Of a DNA stretch of 64,000 bases, positions 24,788 to 37,814 are shown piece after piece. Source of the stretch: Dipylidium caninum (Eukaryota; Platyhelminthes; Cestoda; Cyclophyllidea; Dipylidiidae). How positions within the stretch are numbered: the stretch's first letter is position 1; every line of letters begins with the position of its first letter. The DNA is taken from assembly GCA_017562135.1 (NCBI GenBank), contig QEYB01000093.1, forward strand, positions 186,001 to 250,000, written 5' to 3'. The position numbers and the translations under genes were made by a program. The notes beneath the pieces were generated by a model. It ran no database searches. It was not told the origin of the DNA and worked only from the letters and a program-made list of their open reading frames with translations.

Positions 24788-27700
24788 ATGGAGACGAGCG
24801 ATTTTGCGGTCATTTTCGTGAATAATTTAAAAATCATGAACGCCGATTTTGATTACCTGAAGCTACCGCGCGATCCATTCCAAATAAGGTACTAAAAATT
24901 CCACTTTAATTGTAGGAATACTTTCCTGTCATTTCCTAAACCGGCACTTGCCAGATTATTCGGTTTTCTCTTAAGTAAACTGGATAACCAAAGATTTGAA
25001 AAGTTAATCAAGTAATATGTTTTTGGTTATTTACATCTCAGGCCTCTTCTTATACGTTATTGCCGGGCAGTTGATAACCAACTTAAAAATCATATTTTGA
25101 TGTGGATCAGAGACTTTCCGATGGTGATACTGCGCTTTTTTTAATGAGATGGTTAGGAATTGGGTCTCTCCATAAGCTTTTCTCGTGTTTGGAGTTGTCC
25201 CTGTCCAGAAAAGTCTTGCAAATTCTTTGCTACGCTCTCTACATATGTCTTAGAAAATTTAATAAAATCAGGTTATTTTTTCCAAGCATCATCTGCGTCT
25301 TTTCTAGATCCATGTGATAATCTAGGTGTAAATGGTACGATTAACGACAAAGTAGTAAAGTTCTTGCGGAATATATCCCTTTTACGATGGAATTCACGGG
25401 CACTTGAAGAGTATCCTGTGTTACTAACAATTCATTTTTAGATTAACATCTGCTGAACAGACATTTTCGTCAGGTGGTGATCCTCAAATTCTTGCTGAAT
25501 GTTTAGAATATGCCAATTTAGAAAAGTAATAACTCCTTTCCTCTGAGATTCTTTTGTCAGGTCCAAAGATGATATACTCTGCGATCTATCTTTACTTCAA
25601 ATGAAGCGATTCGAAGAGCTTCTGAATCTTAAAAAGTCTTTTTCGCTGCAATATCGTGAATGGCTCTCGATGAGACCACTCTTTTTGGCTATGTCCGTAT
25701 TTTCTGGTGCCACACCAACAATTCAGGCTAAAGATTTGTTAAGCTCTACAGATTCGGTTAGTTTTATTTGCGATAGTGCATGTATTTTTGGCTTTGTAAA
25801 TATTTTTTTTTTTTTAGCCGTCGGATCCTGAGAATATGGTTACTCTTTCTCAGTATGTGGATGAATTTTCCATTTATTTGAGATGTCATGTAATATCAAA
25901 TACTGTTATTGTAGGTTGATAAAGCAGACTGGTGATCTATTTACTTTGATAGCAAATTCATTGAGTCGGCCAGATAGGACTTCAGATTACTCACAGGCTC
26001 AACCACTACCTGAACTGTCTTGGTGCTCTCGGTCTTTACGCCGAGTCACTGAGTCGAGCGAATTTAACATACAAAAAAAGCTTCCTGCTGACACTCAGGC
26101 TCTTTCCTCACGTTTGGACGTTATTCTCGCAGCCCTGCATGACTTACTAGAAAGGGAGAATAAATTGATGTAAGTATGTCATGGTTTGTTGGGTCCTACT
26201 CCTACCACGAGCTTTTAGCTTCTTTGTCACCGGAGGAGTGCTATTTTAAACCTATATCTTGTTTGAATGTTTTGTTTAAGGTCTATTTCCATGGACCGAA
26301 GCTTCCGGACCCCTTTCGATTTCGGTCTGGATAACTCAGTCGATTCTAAAGTAAAGCTTGCATCCCCGGCAACTCCTTCGATCGATTCCTCTTCTTCCTC
26401 CAAAAGTCATTCCGAACAGTGTTTCTCATGTGTAACTCCTTGCAAGTTGTCTTTTTTTCACCGTAACTGGCTTGAAATCTGTTTTCAATGTAATTTAGAT
26501 GACGCTACTAACTATTTTGAGGTAAGGGTTTTGTACCACAGACATTTTTGTTGGAATTTTTCAAACCGGTATCATTGTTTGATGGATGCACGCATGATAA
26601 TATGCATACAGCATTTTTTGTACTCGTGCCATTTTCATTCAATGCAAATCTACTGAGATTCTACGTTGAACTATCACCATTGTTGATAATCGCTTGTCGT
26701 TGACTTAATCATTTAGTAATGGAATGTGCGTCATATTGCCTAATGTGTTAATTCCGGGATGCAGGCTAAGTGATTACTTCAATAACTATAATGTGAAGAA
26801 TAGTATTTTTCGAGCGGTCCACTACTTCTTAACTTTTTCCTTTGCTCAACCTGTGGCTTTTGACTTTTTCACAAAAAATTGCGCTTTAATGCCTGTATCA
26901 CTGGGGCTTTGACCAAACATTTGAGAATAAATCACAGTTGGTGGTCTTCATACACATACTGATATGTTCCGAAATCGCCTTCGAATGTTCACTTGATAAA
27001 ATTAGCATCTCTGATTTAATTGTTTGGGAATGTCACCTATTCGCCTGTAGACCTATTAATAACCTTTTATTCCTCCCTTTTCCTTTTTTATCTTAGTCAC
27101 ATGGTAGTTAGATGATAATGTAAATAATGGCGTTTTATCTCTTTCGTCTCCCTGTTTTCGCTCGATTCGCGCATTTTCAAGCCTCGTAAAAATTAATAAG
27201 AAAGTGGCAAATTGTTTTCTCTCGAAATTGTTTGTCCTGGTACTGCGAATAATTTATGGATTAGAGCACAGTGAATTTGACAACTCTATTCCCCTACTAC
27301 TAACTCGGACATAATTCCGTGTGAAAGAAAGTCCTTCTTTGAACACGAACACCTTTTCTGAATGTTTTTGTATTTTAACAGTCTGGCAATTTCAGCAAAA
27401 TCAAATTCATTAGGTTCTTTTTTCATCATTTTACTAGTGGCCTCAAGTTGATATGAGTGCACTTGAATGCTTGTCCAAATTGTCATCTTTTCGTTGGAGT
27501 AGATTGGCACCCGGCTACGACTCAAATTCTGCTTTCAGAACTAGGCGTAGTCGCTGTTGAATTTCGGACTTTTTCAATTTAAATTGTTGTTTTTTTCGTA
27601 GGCTACTTATTGGAATCGACAATTTGGTTCCAAAAACTTTTACTGGCTTAAGTGGGGCTCAGATTTGCTTTGGTTCATCGGTTTTCTTTAATTGCGTCCA

Positions 27701-30700
27701 ACATAACTGTATAACCTAATACTCGCACAACCTGAATTGAACCTCTTCCCATCTACAGCCGAACTCTTCGAAAGGAGAACTGATGAAATCAACAAGATCT
27801 CAAAAGAGTCACCGTTTCGTTCAATGGTTAGTGAGGCTACTAACATCACGGATTTTGTCACAAACGGTAAGACCTTCCACCTAACCCTTTAATCCCATTT
27901 CCTTATGCGTTTAGGGTTAAAAATGAACCTCTGGTCTGCCTTCATCTAGCGATCCAACATAAAATGGCCTTTTATGTAGGGCTTGGTCTAAATGTGGACT
28001 AATTCGCTGCCGAGTCCATTTTAAGGCAACATTATTGCTTCCTTTTTCACATCAGCTTTTATTTCCGCTTTTATTGACTAACAATACTTTATTTGTATGT
28101 GGTCGGACTAAACTAAAATTTTTTATCAGTCTACTCAAATCTGTTTTATCGCTTTAGCTGCGAATATGTGTCTGAGATCCGGTTCGACGACGAAAGTTCA
28201 AACGTTTTCTTAGTTCGCGTCTAGTACGAGTACACAACCAAATATCCTTTTGAAAACTAAAAAGTGGTTAGTATGCTCAGGCAAGCAGAGACTATCTCGC
28301 GTCTGACCGTTTTATTGTGAGAAATTCAATCAATCTGTCGGAGGCTTACGATTTGTTGCAACTCCCGTTGGCAAAAGTTGATGAAGATTGCGCCGCTCAG
28401 TTTTGACGTCGGGTCCCCAGGTGGAAAGTTTATCGTAGCTTCTCGCGTTCTTCCTCTAAAAACAATTTGGGTGTGATGATCGAAAGCAGTTGAGTTAGGC
28501 TGTAGCGAAACATCGCCAATAATTTTATATACTAATATACACTCTCCTTTTTACCGTTCAACATAAAAGTCAACTTACTATTCGACTGCAGGAGACGCTA
28601 TCGGGCCGGAGGTCCTGTACGCATTGAAGTGTTGAACGTGTCGTCATGGAGGGTGGGACACTAGCATCCCTCAATACAATTTGAGTAGAGGGCAATTCTT
28701 GTGCAACTGTGGGGTTAATTTTAACCGTGCTTCGGTACATACGGTCTCTTAGAAATCATACAGTGTATCACCGAATTACTCAAAATTTATTTGCAGATGA
28801 ACTGTTTCATAATATCAATGACCAACTGGCAGCGCTCCTCGAAACTACTACTTTGAATAATCATCCTGATTTCACCAAAAGTCAGGGTTCGTTTTGCTTT
28901 TGTGCCCAATCTTTGTTCAAATACTTTCCTGTAAACATCGCTTTTTTATTTATTTTATATTCATATGTTTTGTTTATTTTCTAGCTTGGTGTTTCACCTT
29001 TGATTATTTGGTCAGGTATTTACACATGCATCCTACCAGGAGTTTCTCTTAATCCATACGACTTGTTTAGATATGCAGGTAGGCCAACATAGCTGCAAGT
29101 AATGCTTCCCGAGAGAAATGAACCGTGGAATTTGTGGAAATTTTAATGTCAATGATGACTTGATTTGAGAAAAACAGCGCTAATGCTAGGTTGATTTTGG
29201 GCTTCAAAAATAATCTTACCAAAAGCACTAAAATACGCTGGTGGGGAAGCGAAGTTCTCTTACGTCGCTCCTAAAGCTCCATGACTCCCATTCCATCTCT
29301 CTTCATCTCTCTGAAAGCAAATAAATGTGCACCATCTCTAATTGAATGGAACTTATATAAGTTAAATGCACCTAAAAAGTAGATGAAAATGCATTTGTAT
29401 GTATGTAGACTTTTTACAGTTGGTTAGTATGCCGCTTTAGAATTCAATCTTCCAATGTATTTTGTTATTAACTCCGTTTCCACACTCTCTTTAAGATGTA
29501 ATTAATTTCAGAATTTTGTTTACTCTTCGTTAGTACGATTTAATCCCGCTTTGGAGGTAAGGGGAAGTGAAGGGGTCTTTCTGGATTGACATTGCAGAGG
29601 GTGACAGACGTCTTGACAACTATCTATTTAAGCCATCACTTCTCCAAATTGTGGAATTATTTGCCTTACTAAAACAACAGTGTAATTTTAGCTTGGAGGA
29701 CAAGCAAATTAAAGCATGCTTTTGGATTTACGCATTCGTCTTTGTGTCCTGCCATCATTGACGTTCCATTAATGATGGCGATGCGAGGAAAGCCCGCCCT
29801 GAACCAGCGCACTCCAAACACTGTTAGTCAAAATCGCGGACAATGGTGCAACTGTGTGTGTACAAGTACATTAGGCGACGGAGGATCTAATTCCTTATCA
29901 ATAAGACTCCGAAACCTGTGCCTGCGATTCCCATTCACTTAGCAAATAGGCGATTGATGCAGTTGTTCAAGAGTCCCAGAGATGGACGTTCTCATATCTG
30001 TAAGTACACATGCCAATCATGACAGTCCGTAAATCGCAGTCGACAAACCCATCCACCTCACTTTCATGTGATCGGGATCGCGAGATACACCTGAATCTGT
30101 ATAATTGACATTGAACCAATTTTATTTATTTGGAAGGGACCGATAAATCCCGCTTGTTGAAGGAACGTAGGGTCGATGGACTGTTTGGAGAGATGCGCAA
30201 CTTTTTCCCTTCTCATCCTGCATCAATGGGGCTAATTTGAAGATGCTGGTCTGAACTAAAAGCCCTAATATCTGTACAAATTACGCAAAATTCGTGTTTT
30301 ATTCTTAGGCGCAGAGGAGGATGTTCAATTAGGCGCATTGCAGAAGGTCGGTGTGGGAGTTCCACCCATACAACCGCCCCTTCTGCCTCTTCGACTCTCT
30401 TCCGGCCGTGGTGAGTCTTTGTTAGGCCTTCAAGGGGAGTCGTGTGAAGGCACTTTTTTCTTCCGAGGGTTGGATTCCATTCTCTTCTGGCTTGATGTTT
30501 TATTTTTTTACCATTTAGCGAGCTTCAAATCGCTGCGGTTTAGTACACCGGCCACCTCTGAACGCAGCATTAATCAAAATGAAGAAGTTGACATGTCAGT
30601 GTCAAAGAAAAGATCCAGCCCTCACTTCCAATCGTTCACTGAGTTTTCAAACGCAGAAAGTGTGTTTATCAAAGCCTTGTAGTTCATTTGGTCAATTTCA

Positions 30701-33700
30701 AATATCTTTTCGATGTAATTTCCACTCTACCTTTTTTTTCTACCCACGCTAGAATTCGAGAAGTTCAGTAAAACAGATTAATTACGTCCTTGAAATATCC
30801 CTCTACTAATCTACTAAGATTAAAGCGATAACATGCCAGGCCCTGGTAATTTCCCAGTTTACTGATTCCTCACACAAACTACCGAATTTTTCGAACAGAA
30901 CTAACCATTTGTCTGATTCTTTGTGATGATTTGCCTTCTTTTAAAGATCTTTCAGCCGACACCTCTTCGTGGCTGCTGAGGTCTCCTTTGAAGCCCATCG
31001 ACACGAACGCCGAAGATCGCAGGGGAACCGCTCTGCTGCCATCACTCGCTATCACCCTTCCCAACTCAAATTCGAGCGCGGTGCATGGGCAAGGTATCGC
31101 GCCACTTCCTTCATATTCACCTTATTACCTGGTTCAGCCATTTGAACCGATACTTAATCCACATTCTTTTTTTTAACTGCTGGCTGCTTTTTGGGTGGTG
31201 ATATTGTCTTAGCGTCCTATGATGCGGGTAGGTTTCCAGCACCTACTTGAGAATTGCGAGTCGAGGCTTTTACCTTTGTCCCTTAGCCCCAAAATTTTTC
31301 CATTTGTTTTGACGTAATTTCTCATTTAGGTTGGTCTTATTTGTCTTTTACATAATAAACCTAGTCTTCATGAGATTACTTGAGTTATGAAGTTAACGGT
31401 AAGATTTCATTATTGACTGTCTCGGTTAGCTGTCGGCTAATCAAGACAAAGGCGCCTTGTGTCCTATTGAGAGGCGAGCGTTTGGCGAAGTTTTGAATGT
31501 GCTTAGCTCTGTGTGGCTCCACGACACAGAGCAGTCACATCGTCTCCCCCAGATCCTCTTCCTTTCGTCACTGATCCGTTCACCGTTGATTGTGTTCTGG
31601 GAGCCTGGAATCCAAAATGTTTCTCCGGTGGCCGTGGTGTTGGGGATACAGTTGGGCCAGTTAACGTTAGCATTGCATCCTAATGGTTTCCCTATCTTAC
31701 TCGAAAACTCAAGTTTTTACTCGCAACAACTTTTTTCTCTGTTGCTCGCAAAGAAATTATGTCTTTTTTACCTATATCTTTACTGTTAACTTTCATCTGA
31801 GAAATTTAACACGTCGAATAAACTTGTTCCACCTTGTCCTTTGTGAAACAACTCATGAGAACTTATTCCACGTCGGCGTCCTGAGTTTTTAAGTCTCCGT
31901 TTTTAAAAGCTCGTTACGATATGTATCGCTTTTATAGGCACTTTTACTTCGTAACATTTAATCATGACTGCTCACTGTATGTCTATTTCCGAGTGCCACA
32001 TGGACACTGCTTTCTGTCCGACAAGCATTTCATCGCCGTCAACTCGTATGTTTGTATGTTTGTGTATGCTTTGACGGCCTTTATTTTCACCGAGGTAGAG
32101 CGCTAGAAACCTCTCGCTTGGAGCCGAGACGACAGATTTTAGTAAATCCAGTTGTTATTACAACAGATGGGTGTAGCATGAGTATGAGCACAACTTATCC
32201 ACATGAGGACCGCCGTTCCCAGCGTACTTGCTTATTCTAACCAAAAATAGACATGAAATACGTTTTTTTACCTACATCATGCGAGTAAATAGCGAACGTG
32301 CATTCTACGAATGCTCGTGGCTTCCGTAATTTGGGGGTGTTTTTTTGTCCTGTCTTTTAAAATGCAGTACTTATTCCACTGCATTCTGAGTAGGCGGGTT
32401 TCACTTGATTTTTCGCGAACACTGATTCTTATCATATCGTAACATTTCCGTTGTTCCTGAGACCATCCATTGGTTAACGCATTTACTTGTCTGTACTCCA
32501 ACAAATTAAAATCCACTTGTCGTGTTCCACCTTCAGTCACTTTCACAACACAACCCCCACTGATTTCCCATCTACACAATTTGCACTAACGAAACCTTCA
32601 TTAAGGTTTTCGAGTATCTTCTTTTACTGAAAAACCAGGATGCGATTGAACATGAGGTTGTTCCTGCCCTTCATTTTTATTGCCCAAGTCTTACTGACTA
32701 TTGTGGTAGTTCACCTGAATGCCTCTTACTTTATTGCCACTAAATCTCATTAAGTGGATGAACACGTGTTTTGTTGGCATTGTCTATGCCTCCTGAACAA
32801 GCACCATCAATTTGCCTTCCTTTCCTCTTGGCAGCTCCTTTCAGCGCTTTTGTTTAAACTCTTTAAGCGATCACCATTAATTCTCTCCCCTTTTCCTTTT
32901 TGTCACATTCCTAAACAAACATCTTTTAGGAGGAGAGAGGCATAGAGACAAAGAGTGGGAAGCGATTTGATAGCCCTGCCTTTTTATCGCCCGCGTTTGT
33001 TTTAATGAATTGCGAAATTCCCAAACACAAATTGCATCCTCGCTCTACTGGTCTGTGTATTAAACATACATATGTGTGTGGCTGGGTGGTTTCACGGCTG
33101 CTCTTCTCCTGGCTCTTGACCTTGGTTCAGCGATAATGGGTGGTCTTTCCTAAGTTCACGGCGCAAGCTTATGGAGTCAAGATAGACAGAATTCAAGATC
33201 TAATTTTTCCCCTTATTCTCTCTATTGAAGAGGTTTGTGTCGAGAACGTTTTATTTGGGTATTAGGTCTTTCTGATTCCATCTTGCGCCTTCGTTATCAG
33301 CCATGCGTATAGCAGTGTAATCTAATTCGAATTTTCGTTACCTAATGAAGTTTCCCACTGACATCATGGCCTCTATGCCGCCGACTGTTCCTACTCTGAT
33401 TTGCCATTTTCGAGGTATTGAGTTCATACTTCTTCCCAAGCCTAATGCTTTAGATTTGGAGATATTGCTCAAAGCAAGTGGTCGCTTGCTGATTTCACTG
33501 ATTATTTCCCCCCTAGGTTATGTCGAGCCCCTTTTTTTTTATCATACTCCATCTATGCTCTCTAAAGTTTTTTTTATTAGGAAGTCCAACGACCTACTAG
33601 CATCGTCACACCACTTAGTTTCTCCTACTTTCTAAGTACTTTGACTCAGCCCGTTACCACTGCTTTGGCTTAGCTGTTACGGTAATACGATTCATTCCAA

Positions 33701-36700
33701 CTTTACGTCTTCTGATTTTTCTGATTTGAAAGTCCCTCCAGTGTATTTTCGCATTCTTCACTTTTCAGTGACGTTTCAGTTATCAAGAATTAATTGTGCC
33801 GACATGAAGCTCCCCGCTGTTATTTCCCCTTGGTTAAGTAGTTTCCGGATTGAAAGAGATATTTCCTTTCACGGGCTGCAGCTTTTTAGTACCCCTTAAA
33901 TGACCGAAAAAATAGTCCAAACTAACCTGTTGACTATGAAATTTACCGCTTCATCCGCGACCTTGTATTTCTACTTTCACCTCTTATTCAGTCCTTTTTG
34001 TTATCCCCCAAAAGGTTCTATGGACTGGACAATTTGGCTATGACCTAATCATTTATCAGCAACTTTTCATGAGTAATTTGTTTTTCGCTGTCTAAGATGC
34101 GCTTACCTTTCCGTACCCACCTTACGTCGCATCTCCAAGTGGTGGGCAGGGTCGTCTTCTCATACCAGGTAGTACAACCGGGACACTAAAATGTAGGGAC
34201 TTGGCTTAGCAGCTATGCGATTGATGAGTGAACTTGCCAATCATGACGGTCCGTAAACCACAGCCCGCAGTCCCACCCACATAACTTTCATCAGACCGGA
34301 ATCACAGCTTTGGGGAGGTTGGGTAAACGCTATTGTGATGGACGTCGGTTGAAGGAACGTAGGGTCGATAGGCTATGCGCAGGGATGTGTGCTTTCTCAC
34401 TCCTCCCCTTGCATTACTGGGCCGGTTCTCAGATGTTGGTCCGAATTTAACACCGTTCTTTCCTTTTGGCGGCAATTCCCGGTTCGTTCCTTGCACTCTC
34501 TTCATGAGCCCTACTTCGGTCGGGTGGGTTTGGTGTTTTGGTGTTTTGGTGTTTTGGTGTACCACTTCGGCTTTCTTTTTTGACGTGCTCTTAACATTCC
34601 ATTTAGTGAAAATAAACGGGTCACCTCTCTGGTATATTACGCGAGATAATCCACATTTTTGAACACTGTCTTCTATGGTAATCTATTCAAGTTTACCCCT
34701 GTCTATCGACAGTCATTTAGGAGTTAATTAGTTCCGTCGAAGCCAAACTTAACTATGCCTTTTGGCTCACTTGAAAACTGAAGCAATCTTTTTCTCCAAT
34801 CTTTTGCTTTTGATCTAAATTTTGTAGAATGAGGGATGAACTGTGTGTGTGGTGTGTGTTACCTTCCTTAGATGTCTTGACAAAATCTCTAATGTTAAAG
34901 CCGCCTTTTTTTGCCTCCATATTATGCCCCACATGGGTTTTTGCATTTTATTTAATTTCTTGTCAGTGGAGTCAATTTCCACTAATGAATCGTTTCAACT
35001 CGGCCGCCGAGTGCTTGTGACCCCGTCGTCCACACAGCGAGGCAACTGCCATCTGGCATTGACATTTCCAACGGCGCCTTCACCGTGCATAAACTACTTG
35101 CCAGTAACTATTTTAATGGCGTCACTATGAGTAGACATGTACTCTTGTTTTTTGTCTTCCCTTTCTTTCATCATTCCTTCCGAATAACGCGCCTTATTTT
35201 GAGGAGGGCTTCTAAAAATTCTTTCGCCCATTACACCTACCACGCATGTGAACAGTCTGATGTCTATGTCTGATGTCTATGCCTTTGTCTGTTTGCCAAA
35301 ATATACGGATGCATATTTCTACTTTGATTCCATCGAGTTGGTCTCACTTTTAACTAATATGGAAGAGAAGGCAGTTTTCAACCTGCCCGTTGAAAGCCCT
35401 CTGGGTGGGCACGTTTTTATCACCTCCACTCTCCCATTGGGACGCTAGTGGCCTCTGATGTAGTCCTGGTCGCCGTTATCCCTGCCACTGTGCCAGATGT
35501 GGGCTTGTGCATTTTATGTAAAAGGTTTAAGATATCCCCTGCTTAAAAAGGACAAGCATAAATGCCTATGTTCATGCATTCATCCCTCCATCATCCCCCT
35601 CTCCATAAGCTTTTGACTGCCGCGTCTTTTTTATGGCACTTATCTGGACAACCATTTACGCATTCGCATTAGCCCTTCCCGACAGTGGCTTCGGTTTCAC
35701 TGGTCCCAGCTTCCTTATCGCCTTGTTCCTCTCAAAGACTGTCGACCCTGCCAAGACAAAAAGCACGCACAACCTCTGCATATCATCGACAAACTTAATT
35801 TCCTGTCTTTTCTCACTCAACCTTCATTTTTCTTTGTGTAATTGACGTTAACGTTTGTAATTGGAAGATGTTGATGAAATTTCTACGTTTTATGGCGAAT
35901 TGTTTACGCAATCTTCCTGCGGAATCGCACATTCTTCATGCCATTTTACAAACTGACAAACTTTAGGAATATCCCTGTACACAAACTCATTTTGGCTAAC
36001 TAAATCTAAGGCTCTTCAGCCTCTGAGAAGCAGTATCAATTAGGGCCAATCGCCTACAGAAGTTGCCTAAACTGAACGCCCCAAATGACCGACCTATCAC
36101 GACCGACCTTAACTAGAATATCTTATTTCAAGACGCCGTTCTCCTGCGCCAGCGTGGGACAGTTAATGTTATTCTAGAAACTGCCGCTTCGTTCGCGCCT
36201 AAAATGATATTCACACGCCCCTCTCCTCTCCCGTCCCCTTCACTCCCCTGTCCTTCCTCTCTCCCACCTCCTCGCGAGACACAAGCTTTGTGAGCCGAGA
36301 CGCTCCTCTCTCCGCATCACTATTAGGCCTTCCTTTTTTCTTTCATTCACTAAGCCCTGTTTAAATCACGAAGATGGGATTACATGAGACGATAATACCC
36401 TCATGCGGTTGATGTCTGCAAATAGTCTCTAGAGTTGGGAGGCAAAAGCCCACGAGAATAATGTTTTATGCAATGGTTAGAGGCATCATCGTCTCATTCT
36501 CGGGGCGTTTACATTTGCAGATATCATCGAGCTTAGATGTAATGTGGTCCATGCAAAAATATTCTCCTGACATTAAGTCCCAAACTTTAGTTAATCCGCT
36601 ACTTGCGTCGTCTGTGCAGATGTGCATTTTTGGAATGGAGTCGCCATTCTTCCTCGAGGATGAGCAAACAATGCCTTCGAGGAATGGCGAGGACACAATG

Positions 36701-37814
36701 GTCTCATTGTGGACCAGGTCTTTTTCTTGTTATTATCATTTGGAAAACCTTCTCCCCCCTCGACTGTGCGTTTGTTGTTTGCGCCTTTTTCCTGTTTAGT
36801 GACTTATAGTGGACAGGAAATTGGACCCGGTATAATTTGTTTGTCGTTAACGGAAATAAGCACCACAGATCTACTTCCGGCCATCATTTTCACAGATGTT
36901 TGAGCAAAACAGTAGCTTACACTTTCTTTTTTAAAAGATGCAACAAAAAGTGAAAACGACGCTGGTCCAGATGACGAGAGCCTTGGACTGCTCAGTTGTA
37001 AGTTTTCTTTATGTCCCCTAACATTTGGTTATTACCGTTCAGATTTTATCTGTTCTACATCGGATTTATTATATTGTTTATGGTATGTCATCCTCGTCCT
37101 TACTTCATTTGAGCATACCGAACAAGTTTGTTTTTGCGTACTTATCAAAGAATGGGGATAGATGGTCGAGGTTTACCCCCTGTGTCCGAAAACGTGGTAA
37201 ACAATGTCTGTCCGGCCTGCCAATAGACTTGAATACGTGGCGCCTTTCCTTAGAATCCTTTTTGTCAACTGGGCAGCCTTCGTGGATTTCGCGCCCATAG
37301 GTTCGCTCTTTGTGGCTGACCGTAAGGCCCATGGTTTATTAAACAGGGCATGCCAAAATACTAGTAAATGCATGATTGGATGAATGGGCAGTTGAGGGGG
37401 GGGGCCGATTTGTTCAAGGTTTGGGTTGCCGTTTCCACTGAAAATATACACATGATTAACTGCGAGTTGGCAGCTCTTGTGGCGGCACAATGAGAGGTTA
37501 ACTTATCCATGCGCGCAATAAATTTTGCTCGCATCTATAACAGCGGTAATTACTTTTACTGCAGATTGACTTGGCATGTGAACATCCCTGTCGGTTTGGT
37601 TGCTGTTCGCTTGCCCCCACGACGATACGTGATGTGAGACTATGAGAAGAACTTGAGATTTATCATTATGTGCACCGAATTGTCAATGCCAGATTGCAAT
37701 GAGTTTACCTACAGCGAGGTGGTCAAAGGCGCTTTTATCAACTTGCATATTTCTTCTTTTCCTTTAGTTGAGGATATGAGCGACTCCGCCTCGAAGCTAC
37801 TCTTCTCTCCATGA
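24788..37814 (+). CDS. HAUS6: HAUS6-like augmin complex subunit, multi-exon
   Basis: Phase-compatible exons: 24788-24888, 25042-25123, 25157-25271, 25308-25410, 25442-25525, 25561-25756, 25818-25852, 25915-26169, 26281-26521, 27759-27866, 28797-28886, 30309-30410, 30519-30659, 30947-31093, 36938-36997 and 37768-37814 (TGA). Introns between 25123 and 25561 are 33, 36, 31 and 35 bp; the later ones from 27866 are mostly phase 1. The N-terminus reads FDYLKLPRDPFQIRPLLIRY, then ILMWIRDF and FFATLSTYVLENLIK, in the order of HAUS6/AUG6 (MFDKLNRDAFHII, CEWIK, GP(K/R)F...LS). Predicted helices and then a long Ser/Pro-rich tail follow, as in HAUS6. Augmin recruits gamma-tubulin to spindle microtubules. 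The call rests on weak N-terminal similarity. The link 26521 to 27759 is out of phase, so an exon is missing there; more may lie between 31093 and 36938. The start codon is uncertain (24836 is the alternative). Confidence 0.6.
29938..30255 (+). repeat. Dispersed repeat, copy 1 (intronic)
   Basis: It shares an ordered set of blocks with the copy at 34205-34445: CTTAGCA...GCGATTGATG, TGCCAATCATGAC(A/G)GTCCGTAAA, GTTGAAGGAACGTAGGGTCG and GATG(C/T)TGGTC(T/C)GAA. This copy carries about 40-50 extra bases between the first and second blocks. It is non-coding and lies in an intron of the HAUS6-like gene. The family is unknown to me. Confidence 0.75.
34205..34445 (+). repeat. Dispersed repeat, copy 2 (intronic)
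   Basis: Same orientation and block order as the copy at 29938, with scattered substitutions. Just upstream, TGGCTTAGCAG (34202) resembles a pol III A box and CGGTCCGTAAACC (34247) weakly resembles a B box, so a tRNA-derived SINE is possible. That is speculation. Confidence 0.72.
34531..34560. repeat. GGTGTTTT tandem repeat
   Basis: About three and a half copies of an 8-base unit, GGTGTTTT, in an intron close to the dispersed repeat. Confidence 0.85.
34967..35101 (+). other. Candidate extra exon of the HAUS6-like gene
   Basis: After a TTCTTGTCAG acceptor the frame reads ESISTNESFQLGRRVLVTPS and stays open to a GTAACT donor at about 35102. The 5' phase fits the 31093 exon, but the 3' phase does not fit 36938, so it needs another exon or is not real. 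Confidence 0.25.

Noticed and set aside
37105..37490. 105-codon minus-strand frame between the last HAUS6-like exons
   Set aside because: No known domain; it falls in an intron on the other strand and may be a decayed element.
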